Source: an uncultured Gammaproteobacteria bacterium (GTDB lineage Bacteria > Pseudomonadota > Gammaproteobacteria > Pseudomonadales > Pseudohongiellaceae). Taken from it: DNA of 58,352 nt. The stretch's first letter is position 1, and every line of letters starts with the position of its first letter. The notes beneath the pieces were generated by a model, which saw only the letters and a program-made list of their open reading frames with translations, was not told the origin of the DNA and ran no database searches. The DNA is taken from the NCBI GenBank assembly GCA_913058135.1, contig CAJXPR010000008.1, forward strand, positions 1 to 58,352, in the 5' to 3' direction. Positions 29,432-37,483 of the stretch are shown here, one piece after another. The position numbers were made by a program, and so were the translations under genes.

Positions 29432-30904
29432 ACGAACCACCTGATACGTTTTGCGACTGCGGCCGCCGTTACTCTCTGGCTCGCGATCCCGGCGCTGGTG
29501 ACTGCCCAGAGCCAGAGCCAGGACCAGAGCCAGGACCAGAGCCAAAACCAGCCCTGGGAGGAATTTGACTATCCACCCCTCAATAACTTTGACATGCCCG
29601 AGCTGGAAATCTTTGAGCTCGACAATGGCATCCGCTTCTACCTGGTCGAGGACAAGGAGCTGCCACTGATTGACGTCAACGTCATGGTACGTACTGGAGG
29701 CATTCTGGTGCCGGACGAGAAGGTCGGACTGCAGTCACTGACCGGTACGGTCATGCGCAGTGGCGGTACCCGTGAATATCCGGGCGATGCACTCAATGAG
29801 CTGCTGGAAGACCGGGCAGCGGTGATGGAAACCGGCATCGGTTTCACCTCGGGATCGGCGCGCTTTAATGTACTGGCCGAGGATTTCACCGAGCTGTTGC
29901 CGGTGTTTGTTGATCTGCTGCGCAACCCGGCTTTTCCTGACGATCGCATAGAGTTGGCCAAAACCCAGCAGCGCAGCAGCATCGCGCGCCGCAATGATGA
30001 CCAGGGCTCGGTAGCCGGGCGCGAGTTCCAGCGCCTGATCTACGGGCCGGATTCGCCCTACAGCCGTCGCATCGAGTATGCCACGCTGGACAATATCAGT
30101 CGCGAAGACCTGGTCGAGTTTCATCGTCAGTCTTTTGTCGGTCGCAACATGATGATTGGTGTCACCGGTGATTTCGACATGGCGCAGATGAAGACCTGGC
30201 TGACTGACGCGTTTGCCGATCTGCCGGCGGGCGACGCTCTGACACTGGATTTTCCGCCGGTTGATTACGACTTTACCGACGGTGTGTATTTTGTCGACAA
30301 GTCCGACGTCAATCAGAGTTATGTCCTGTTGGGACATATCGGCGGCATGCGCGACAACCCCGACTATGCTGCTTTGCAGGTGATGAACCGGATACTCAGT
30401 GGTGGTTTCTCCAGTCGTCTGATGCAGGTGGTGCGCAGCGAGCTGGGTCTGGCCTATTCCGTGTTCGGCTCCTATGGTAGCGGCGTACACTTCCCCGGTA
30501 CGTTCACCGCCGGCGTGATGACACAAAGCGAGTCTACGGCCGAAGCTATCGCCGCCATCATCGGGCAGATTGAGCGCCTGCAGGATGAGGCGATCAGTGA
30601 TGAAGAACTGGCCCGCACCAAGGATCAGTTCCTCAACACCCTGGTGTTCCAGTACACCAGCATCGCGTCGGTACTGCGTGAGCGCATGTCCAATGATTAC
30701 GCGGGCCTGCCACCTGATACCTTCGAGCGTCTGGTAGAAGAGGTCAGTGCCGTGACGGTGGAGGACATACAGCGTGTCGCGCGACAATATCTGCGTCCCG
30801 ATGCCTTGCGCATACTGGTGGTGGGTAACAGTGCTGAACTGGGCGACCAGCTAGAGGTGTTTGGCTCCGTCAATGAAGTGGACATAGCCATTCCGGAGAG
30901 TTGA
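29402..30904 (+). CDS. M16 family peptidase homologue lacking the HxxEH motif
   Basis: M16 fold features (NGIRFYLVEDKELPLIDVNVMVRTGG, LLRNPAFPDDRIELAKTQ, ILSGGFSSRLMQVVRSELGLAYSVFGSY); LQSLTGTVM at the zinc-motif position; ATGA overlap with upstream gene. Confidence 0.9.
   Translation: MNYLPMNYLPTNHLIRFATAAAVTLWLAIPALVTAQSQSQDQSQDQSQNQPWEEFDYPPLNNFDMPELEIFELDNGIRFYLVEDKELPLIDVNVMVRTGGILVPDEKVGLQSLTGTVMRSGGTREYPGDALNELLEDRAAVMETGIGFTSGSARFNVLAEDFTELLPVFVDLLRNPAFPDDRIELAKTQQRSSIARRNDDQGSVAGREFQRLIYGPDSPYSRRIEYATLDNISREDLVEFHRQSFVGRNMMIGVTGDFDMAQMKTWLTDAFADLPAGDALTLDFPPVDYDFTDGVYFVDKSDVNQSYVLLGHIGGMRDNPDYAALQVMNRILSGGFSSRLMQVVRSELGLAYSVFGSYGSGVHFPGTFTAGVMTQSESTAEAIAAIIGQIERLQDEAISDEELARTKDQFLNTLVFQYTSIASVLRERMSNDYAGLPPDTFERLVEEVSAVTVEDIQRVARQYLRPDALRILVVGNSAELGDQLEVFGSVNEVDIAIPES
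29506..29551 (+). repeat. Short in-frame repeat encoding QSQSQDQSQDQSQNQ
   Basis: Iterated CAGAGCCAG/GAC units just after the predicted signal peptide. Confidence 0.85.
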
Positions 30905-30905
30905 A

Positions 30906-31664
30906 ATGCGATTGGGCACAACCTTGCACATCGGCAGACTCACGGTTCAGGTTGATGCTTTCATACTGCTTTGCATTTTTCTCAGCTGTGGCATGTTCAT
31001 CAGTCTGGGTTTCTGGCAGCTGGACCGGGCGGCGGAAAAGCGGGCCCAGGCCGAGGCCTGGCGCGCCGCGGCCGAGACTGAGCCGGTGCCATTTGCATCA
31101 TTGCTGGATGCCGACGCTGGAAACACGGATCTGGTGGCCAACAATCGACGGGTGGCCCTGCAGGGAACCTTTCAGAACGAGATTTCCTTTCTGGTGTTGT
31201 ATCAGTTTTTTCAGGGACGGCCCGGCTACGAGCTGGTAACGCCGCTGCGACCGACAGGCGGCGGCGACTTGGTGCTGGTCAGCCGGGGCTGGATTGCCCC
31301 GGACGACAGCGGCGGGCGCCCCGACGTGCCGGTGGCTGAAGGTGAGCAATCAGTGATCGCGCAGTTGTACCTGCCGGAAACTGATATCCCGGCGGGCGAA
31401 GTCACCGATGACAGCTGGCCGGTGCGCATGCCCCGGCTGAACGTCACGCAGGCCAGTCGCCTGCTTGGTGAACCGCTCTATCCGCATGTGCTGCGCCTGG
31501 AAGCAGGGCAGCCCGGCGTGCAGGGCCGACACTGGTCACAGCCCGATTTCAGCACTCGCAGTCACTACGCTTATACGGCACAATGGTTTGGTCTGGCGGT
31601 ATTGGTGCTGCTGGCGTCTCTGGCATATGCCAGCAATCTTCTGACACTGTTGCGCGAGCGATAA
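30906..31664 (+). CDS. SURF1 family protein
   Basis: GFWQLDRAAEKRA; RRVALQGTFQNEISFLV; VLVSRGWIAPD; C-terminal HYAYTAQWFGLAVLVL. Confidence 0.92.
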   Translation: MRLGTTLHIGRLTVQVDAFILLCIFLSCGMFISLGFWQLDRAAEKRAQAEAWRAAAETEPVPFASLLDADAGNTDLVANNRRVALQGTFQNEISFLVLYQFFQGRPGYELVTPLRPTGGGDLVLVSRGWIAPDDSGGRPDVPVAEGEQSVIAQLYLPETDIPAGEVTDDSWPVRMPRLNVTQASRLLGEPLYPHVLRLEAGQPGVQGRHWSQPDFSTRSHYAYTAQWFGLAVLVLLASLAYASNLLTLLRER

Positions 31665-31707
31665 AACGCGTATAGTGCGGCGATTTTTTCGCGGAGTTCC
31701 CGAACGT

Positions 31708-33252
31708 ATGTCTCAGCTTTATCTGGTTGTTGATGATCTCGCGCAGTGGACACACACCCTGCCCGGTGAGGCGGTCATCAGCTTTGAAACCTATCTTACC
31801 GAACACCCGATCAAGGGACAGAAGAAAACCCGCATCATTAATCTGTGCAATACTGACCAGTATCTGAGCACCGGGTATTACTGCTCTCTGCTGGCCGAGG
31901 CACGTGGCCACAAGGTACTACCGCCGGCCAATACGCTGACCGATCTGAGCAGCCAGCAGTTGACGCTGGTGCAGGCCGCCGAAGTGCTGGAAGACCTTGA
32001 CCAGAAAGACCTGACCCGCACCGACGATGGTTACGCCTTCCGCATCTATTTTGGCCGAACCGCATTACCACAGCTCAAGATGCTGGCGCGGCGTCTGTTT
32101 GAGCGTTTCCCCTGTCCCATTCTGGAGGTACGCCTGGCATTTATTCCGGGCATAGCCGCCGCGACGCCGGCTGTGCCTGCAGAAGCCGTGGCGCCGGTCG
32201 ATGCCGGTGGTGATGCCGCGGTATCGGACAGCTGGCAGATACGCACAGTGCACGCCGTGGCCTATGCGGAACTGGACGAGCAGGAGATGCCGGAGTTCGT
32301 CTCAGCGCTGGAGAAATTCACCCAGAGCGTCTGGCGTAAACCGCGCAGCAGCAAAGCCAGTCGCTGGGACATGGCGATTCTGGTAAACCCACGCGAAAAA
32401 TTGCCACCCAGTGACGCCAAGGCGCTGAAAAAAATGGAGCGGGCGGCACAGAAAATGGGTTTTGCCGTGGAGTTTATCGGCCCGCAGGACTATGCCCGCC
32501 TGGGTGAGTTTGACGCGCTGTTTATTCGCGAAACCACGGCCATTGATCATCATACCTATCGCTTCGCGCGCAAGGCAGAAATTGAAGGCCTGGTCGTCAT
32601 GGATGACCCCACGTCGATTCTGCGCTGCTGCAACAAAGTGTTCCTGCAGGATGCCTTTACCTACAATGACGTGCCCACGCCATTGACCCGCATTGTGTCG
32701 TCCAGTGACGAAGCCTCGCTGGATAATCTGGAAAGTGTATTCAGTTATCCGATCGTGCTGAAAATTCCCAACAGCGCGTTTTCAGTTGGTGTCATGAAGG
32801 CTGAAGACCGGGCCATGTTAAAGAAAATGCTGAGTGAGCTGCTCGCCAAGTCCGCTCTGATTCTGGCGCAGGAATACCTGTACACCGAGTTCGACTGGCG
32901 CGTGGGTGTGCTCAATAACAGGCCGCTGTTTGCCTGCCGGTATTTCATGGCCAAGGGCCACTGGCAGATCTACAATCACGGTGAGGATCGCATCGGCAGT
33001 GGCGGCTGGGAAACCCTGCCTACCTATGAAGTGCCGAAGGCGGTACTGGATGCTGCGCTGAAGTCGGCCAGAATCATCGGTGACGGCCTGTATGGTATTG
33101 ATATCAAGCAGCAGGGTAACAAGGTTTACGTGATTGAGGTAAACGACAACCCCAGCCTCGAGGAAGGCGTAGAGGATGCCTTTATCGGTGATGAGCTTTA
33201 CATGCAGATTATGAGCGAGTTTGCGCGGCGCCTCGAGAACCGCGGGCGCTGA
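31708..33252 (+). CDS. RimK-family ATP-grasp ligase with N-terminal RimK-associated domain
   Basis: N-terminal KKTRIINLCNTDQYLSTGYYCSLLAEARGHKVLP; ATP-grasp YPIVLKIPNSAFSVGVMKAED and GIDIKQQGNKVYVIEVNDNPSLEEGVED; start trimmed to 31708. Confidence 0.88.
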   Translation: MSQLYLVVDDLAQWTHTLPGEAVISFETYLTEHPIKGQKKTRIINLCNTDQYLSTGYYCSLLAEARGHKVLPPANTLTDLSSQQLTLVQAAEVLEDLDQKDLTRTDDGYAFRIYFGRTALPQLKMLARRLFERFPCPILEVRLAFIPGIAAATPAVPAEAVAPVDAGGDAAVSDSWQIRTVHAVAYAELDEQEMPEFVSALEKFTQSVWRKPRSSKASRWDMAILVNPREKLPPSDAKALKKMERAAQKMGFAVEFIGPQDYARLGEFDALFIRETTAIDHHTYRFARKAEIEGLVVMDDPTSILRCCNKVFLQDAFTYNDVPTPLTRIVSSSDEASLDNLESVFSYPIVLKIPNSAFSVGVMKAEDRAMLKKMLSELLAKSALILAQEYLYTEFDWRVGVLNNRPLFACRYFMAKGHWQIYNHGEDRIGSGGWETLPTYEVPKAVLDAALKSARIIGDGLYGIDIKQQGNKVYVIEVNDNPSLEEGVEDAFIGDELYMQIMSEFARRLENRGR

Positions 33253-34360
33253 TCACCACTGCTGTGCGCAGCTTGTCCTTGCCAAACTGTGACATGCGGC
33301 TGAAGTCATTGCGGGCAATGGGCAGATCTTCACAATCCAGCCCGGTCTGCTCTTCCAGTGACGGGTCCGGGTCGTGCACAAAAAAGCAGGCATCATCAAA
33401 GGCAGTGATGGTGACCCAGTGCGGCGCTTTTTTGCGGTCCAGTCTGTAGCTGCTGACCAGTGCCAGCACGATGGCCCCATCCTTGATCGCCTGTTCCAGT
33501 TCCAGTTGGGTAACATCCTGATAGTGCACCGGGATGTTGCTGGCACTGACCCGTTCCAGAAACTGGTCATGCACCAGCGCCATGATCAGCTTCTTGTCCG
33601 GATCACGGACACCTTCCAGAAACAGGGGGCCGGTCTGGTTGACGTAGATCCTGGCATTGAAGCCACGTTTATGGGCGGCCAGTGCCAGGCCGAACGGGTG
33701 ACAGCCACCGTGCCCGGACGTCATGAAGATAGTCGTCGCTTCGCGCCAGATGTCGAGTTCCGTGGCCTGGTCGGGTTGCCGACGTGCGTCCAGCGTTGCC
33801 ATCGCCATCATCAGCGAGGCCGGGCCGCAGGTAAAGCTGGTGGTCTGCTGGTACCAGGGAACGGTATGACCGCGTCGGCGTTTGGGCGCATCGCGGATGA
33901 TCTTCTGCATGCGCAGGGCATCGCGATGGTCCTCGTAGTAATCCTCAAGCGTGCCAAACGCAACATAACCGGCGCTTTCATACAGCCGGATGGCAGCAGC
34001 ATTGTCTTTGGCCACTTCCAGGCGCATGAAAAAGCGCTGGCGATTGACTGACGCGGTTTCCAGCGCCTGCAGCAGTTTAGCGGCGATGCCCTTGCCGCGC
34101 GCCTCCTGCGCTATGGCAATGGAATACAAACGCGCAAGATTTGTGGCGCCATGGAACAGCACCAGGCCATAACCCAGCAGGCGTCCATGTTCGACCGCCA
34201 CCAGGAATTCGCGATTGGATGCCTGGATCCAGTGCCTCAGGCGCCGACGACTCAGCCGATCAGTATCAAAACTGGCCTTTTCCAGGTCATGCAGGGCGTC
34301 AAGATCGTCCAGCTCCGCTGGCCTGATCCGGACGCTACCCTTGGTTTTAGCCTGCGGCAT
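33209..34360 (-). CDS. GNAT acetyltransferase - C39-like cysteine peptidase fusion
   Basis: GNAT: RIRPAELDDLDALHDLE, ARGKGIAAKLLQALE, RLYESAGYVAFG; peptidase: WYQQTTSFTCGPASLMMAM, HWVTITAFDD, HDPDPS. Confidence 0.88.
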   Translation of the reverse strand: MPQAKTKGSVRIRPAELDDLDALHDLEKASFDTDRLSRRRLRHWIQASNREFLVAVEHGRLLGYGLVLFHGATNLARLYSIAIAQEARGKGIAAKLLQALETASVNRQRFFMRLEVAKDNAAAIRLYESAGYVAFGTLEDYYEDHRDALRMQKIIRDAPKRRRGHTVPWYQQTTSFTCGPASLMMAMATLDARRQPDQATELDIWREATTIFMTSGHGGCHPFGLALAAHKRGFNARIYVNQTGPLFLEGVRDPDKKLIMALVHDQFLERVSASNIPVHYQDVTQLELEQAIKDGAIVLALVSSYRLDRKKAPHWVTITAFDDACFFVHDPDPSLEEQTGLDCEDLPIARNDFSRMSQFGKDKLRTAVVISARGSRGAAQTRS

Positions 34361-34377
34361 TGGTGTGAAGATCTTCC

Positions 34378-35022
34378 TTACTGAATAGCAACAATCTGCA
34401 GTTCAACACGTCGGTTTGACGCACGGCCGGACTCGGTGTCGTTGCTGGCTATCGGCTGATCCGGGCCCATACCCTGACTGATCAGCCGGTTCTGATCAAT
34501 GCCGGTGCTGGCCAGGTAGTTGGCAACACTGGTGGCGCGTCGATTGGACAAATCGTAGTTGTAGTCACGCGAGCCGGTAGAATCAGTATGGCCGGTGACC
34601 CGCAGACGCGTATCAGTAAACTTGTACAGCACCTGTGACACGGACTCCAGTACCGGTTCGAAGTTTGACCGGATGGTATAGGAATCGGTCGCGAAGGTGA
34701 TATTGCCGGGCATGATCAGGTCCAGTTGATCACCATTACGCCGCACCTGCACCCCGGTGCCTTGCAGCTCTTCGCGCAGTTCGGCCTCCTGGGCGTCCAT
34801 GTAGGCGCCCACGCCAGCGCCAATAGCGCCGCAGCCCAGCGCCGCATTACGGGCGTGCTGACTACTGTCGGCGGAACCAATCAGGCCGCAGACAACACCG
34901 CCGATTGCGCCATAAGTGGCCGCGCGTCGTGCCTGTTGCTCGCCAGTGAACGGGTTGGTGGTACAGGCCGCCATGGCCACAGTTGTCAGAATCAATAAGG
35001 GAAATCTTAACAGTTTTGACAT
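34378..35022 (-). CDS. OmpA-family lipoprotein (YiaD-like)
   Basis: Lipobox MAACTT; glycine-zipper-like segment; LRVTGHTDSTGSRDYNYDLSNRRATSVANYL, GRASNRRVELQI. Confidence 0.9.
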   Translation of the reverse strand: MSKLLRFPLLILTTVAMAACTTNPFTGEQQARRAATYGAIGGVVCGLIGSADSSQHARNAALGCGAIGAGVGAYMDAQEAELREELQGTGVQVRRNGDQLDLIMPGNITFATDSYTIRSNFEPVLESVSQVLYKFTDTRLRVTGHTDSTGSRDYNYDLSNRRATSVANYLASTGIDQNRLISQGMGPDQPIASNDTESGRASNRRVELQIVAIQ

Positions 35023-35154
35023 AATCATCACTCCTTTGTGAACACCACAATGTGTCCAGTCTATCATGTCGCAAGATACATTAACGTTACATTAACGGAT
35101 CAGCGCGCAGATATATTCCGGGCGAGCGACAGTCGGGGGAAAAAACGGTCGGGA

Positions 35155-36165
35155 CTAATCAGTAGAGAGCATGGCGCGGGCCAGGGCGCGCCCGCCAAGC
35201 CAGGCACCCTCCGCTCGCCCACCGTGCAACCAGTCGCCGCACAGACCCAGCTTCAGGGCGGCGTCCCAGACAAAAGCCCGGCTGCCCGATGCTGACAAGG
35301 GTTCAGCGTAGCGCCAGCGATGGACGGTGACGGTGTCAGGTTCAGGGCCGCCCAGATCTGCAAACGCCGCTGTCAGCGCTTGCATGACAGACTCAGCGCT
35401 GTCTTCCAGGTGTTGCTCACTCCAGTCGGTGGTGGCGTGGAGAACCCAGGTTTCCCGCTCCGGGCGGCCGGGTTTGCTATTGTCACGGGCGATCCAGCGT
35501 AACGGTCCGGCATTGACAAAGGCAGCAGCAAAAGGCAGTGGCACCGCCGCGCTGAATTGCAGTATTGCCGCCCAGCAGGGGCGCATCAGGCTGGCCTCAC
35601 ACAATGTTGTAATGGCTGCCGTGTGCGGCCGGGTCAACTCGGCCGCCTGTGCCGACGGAAGAGCCAGAACCACGGCATCAAAGACGGTGTTTGCCAGCGC
35701 TTCACGGTCGACAGTTGAATCGTCAAAATGCAATTGCCAGCGGTGATCGTGATTGCTCAGCCCGATGACGCGCGCCGACGTGGTGACGGTTAGCGAGTCG
35801 GCCAGCCAGCGCGCCGGCGATGACATGCGTGGCATACCGACATAACGCCGGGTAGTGCCGTCATTGCGGTGCGAGGAGCCATCACCGAGCACGGCAATAT
35901 CAGGCTGCCACAGATCCGCCACCCCGGCGTCTTGCCAGCGCGCCAGCTCCTGCACAAACAGCGGGTCACGAGCGGTAAAATACTGGGCGCCGTGGTCGGC
36001 CTGCCAGCCCTCACCGCGCCGTGTGCTCATGCGCCCACCGGTGCCGCGCGATTTGTCGAATACGCTGACCCGCATGCCCAGGGATTCCAGCTGTATCGCG
36101 CAGGACAGGCCGGCGATGCCGGCACCGATCACGGCAATGTGAGGCGTATGCAGCACACAGCTCAT
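35155..36165 (-). CDS. FAD/NAD(P)-binding oxidoreductase (renalase-like)
   Basis: IAVIGAGIAGLSCAIQLESLGMRVSVFDKSRGTGGRMSTRR; C-terminal LGLCGDWLHGGRAEGAWLGG. Confidence 0.88.
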   Translation of the reverse strand: MSCVLHTPHIAVIGAGIAGLSCAIQLESLGMRVSVFDKSRGTGGRMSTRRGEGWQADHGAQYFTARDPLFVQELARWQDAGVADLWQPDIAVLGDGSSHRNDGTTRRYVGMPRMSSPARWLADSLTVTTSARVIGLSNHDHRWQLHFDDSTVDREALANTVFDAVVLALPSAQAAELTRPHTAAITTLCEASLMRPCWAAILQFSAAVPLPFAAAFVNAGPLRWIARDNSKPGRPERETWVLHATTDWSEQHLEDSAESVMQALTAAFADLGGPEPDTVTVHRWRYAEPLSASGSRAFVWDAALKLGLCGDWLHGGRAEGAWLGGRALARAMLSTD

Positions 36166-36722
36166 TGCATGTTTCGCTGCTGGTCGACTTCAATCAATTC
36201 GTCCATGGGAAAGTCGCTGGCGCGAGCCTGTGCCAGCAGTGTCTGGTAAATCTCGTCCTCCAGCATCGGCTCGCGTGCCAGAATCCACAAATAACCCCGG
36301 GTCGCACCGCTGATCATGGCCCACTGATAATTGTCGTGATCCAGGGCTATGATGTGGTAACCGCCGTAGAAAGGACCGAAGAAGCTCACTTCCAGTGAGC
36401 CCCGATCAGGATCGCCAAGGAACCTGGCACGGCCCTCAGCTTCTTCCCACTGCTGCTCTTCTTCGTTGTAGCCCCGGTTTAACACGCGCACGCTGTTGTC
36501 TTCCTGCAATTCGTAGTCGGCGGTCACATTGCTGAGGCCGCGCTCGAAGCGGTGATCCAGTCGTGCAATTTCGTACCAGCGACCGGTATAGCGATTGATG
36601 TCAAAGTTTTCGACCACGGTCAGGCCATCGGGCACAGAGGTGGAACACGCAGCCAGCATGCCGGCCAGCAGCACGGCCATCAGTGGGCGAACGAAAAAGA
36701 CTCGGTTATATTCTGTATGCAT
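36162..36722 (-). CDS. blc: Lipocalin (Blc-like) lipoprotein
   Basis: Lipobox LAACST; FDINRYTGRWYEIARLDHRFERGLSNVTADY; GYHIIALDHDNYQWAMISGATRGYLWILARE. Confidence 0.92.
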   Translation of the reverse strand: MHTEYNRVFFVRPLMAVLLAGMLAACSTSVPDGLTVVENFDINRYTGRWYEIARLDHRFERGLSNVTADYELQEDNSVRVLNRGYNEEEQQWEEAEGRARFLGDPDRGSLEVSFFGPFYGGYHIIALDHDNYQWAMISGATRGYLWILAREPMLEDEIYQTLLAQARASDFPMDELIEVDQQRNMQ

Positions 36723-36736
36723 AATAAAGTCACCTG

Positions 36737-37483
36737 TCACCATGTTATGGATTTGCCTGCCCAGTCAAGATAGCTGGCGTCGCCATCAATGGGCAGATCT
36801 GACGAAATCGTGAGCAGCCGCTCTGCCACAAAATCGGGGCTGAACAGCTTGTCCTGTGGAACATTGCGTTGAAACGGCTTTGACAGCTCAGTATCCACCG
36901 TGCCCGGGTGAAACGCCACCAGTTTGACATTGGGGGCGCGCCGCGCATATTCGACGGCAGCGGTCCTGATGACCATGTTCAACGCCGCCTTGGACGCCCG
37001 GTAACTGTACCAGCCGCCTTTGCGGTTATCCGAGATGCTACCAACGCGGGCACTGAGTGTGAACACCCGGCACGGGATATCACTCCGTACGGCGTCCAAC
37101 AGATAAGACAGCCACAAGGTCGGCATCACGGTATTGACACGCAATACCTCCAGCATGCTGTCCATGTGCAGATCTTCGACGCGCTTCTCCGGTTTGATGG
37201 TCCCGGTGTGCAGGATGCCGGTGCTGATGACGACCAGCCGGATGCGGCCGTGCCAGGGTTTCAGCTGTTGCACCAGTTGGATGATGCCGGGTTCGGTGTA
37301 GTCGCAGGCAAAGGTGTGCAAACAGGCATCTGCCGTATGAGGTAATGCCTCGGGTCGGCGACAGACCGCCAGAATGTCGCAGTCGGGGTTTTCTGTGCCC
37401 AGGCGGCGGATGATGGCGCCGCCGATGGCACTGCCGGCGCCGATGATCAGGCAGGCCTGTCGTTCGTGATCAGTGCTCATCAC
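36737..37483 (-). CDS. Short-chain dehydrogenase/reductase family protein
   Basis: ACLIIGAGSAIGGAIIRRL Rossmann motif; YSYRASKAALNMVIRT active site; FHPGTVDTELS. Confidence 0.9.
   Translation of the reverse strand: MMSTDHERQACLIIGAGSAIGGAIIRRLGTENPDCDILAVCRRPEALPHTADACLHTFACDYTEPGIIQLVQQLKPWHGRIRLVVISTGILHTGTIKPEKRVEDLHMDSMLEVLRVNTVMPTLWLSYLLDAVRSDIPCRVFTLSARVGSISDNRKGGWYSYRASKAALNMVIRTAAVEYARRAPNVKLVAFHPGTVDTELSKPFQRNVPQDKLFSPDFVAERLLTISSDLPIDGDASYLDWAGKSITW

Noticed and set aside
29735-30787. 350-aa minus-strand ORF
   Set aside because: Antisense to the second M16 gene; no family-like motif.
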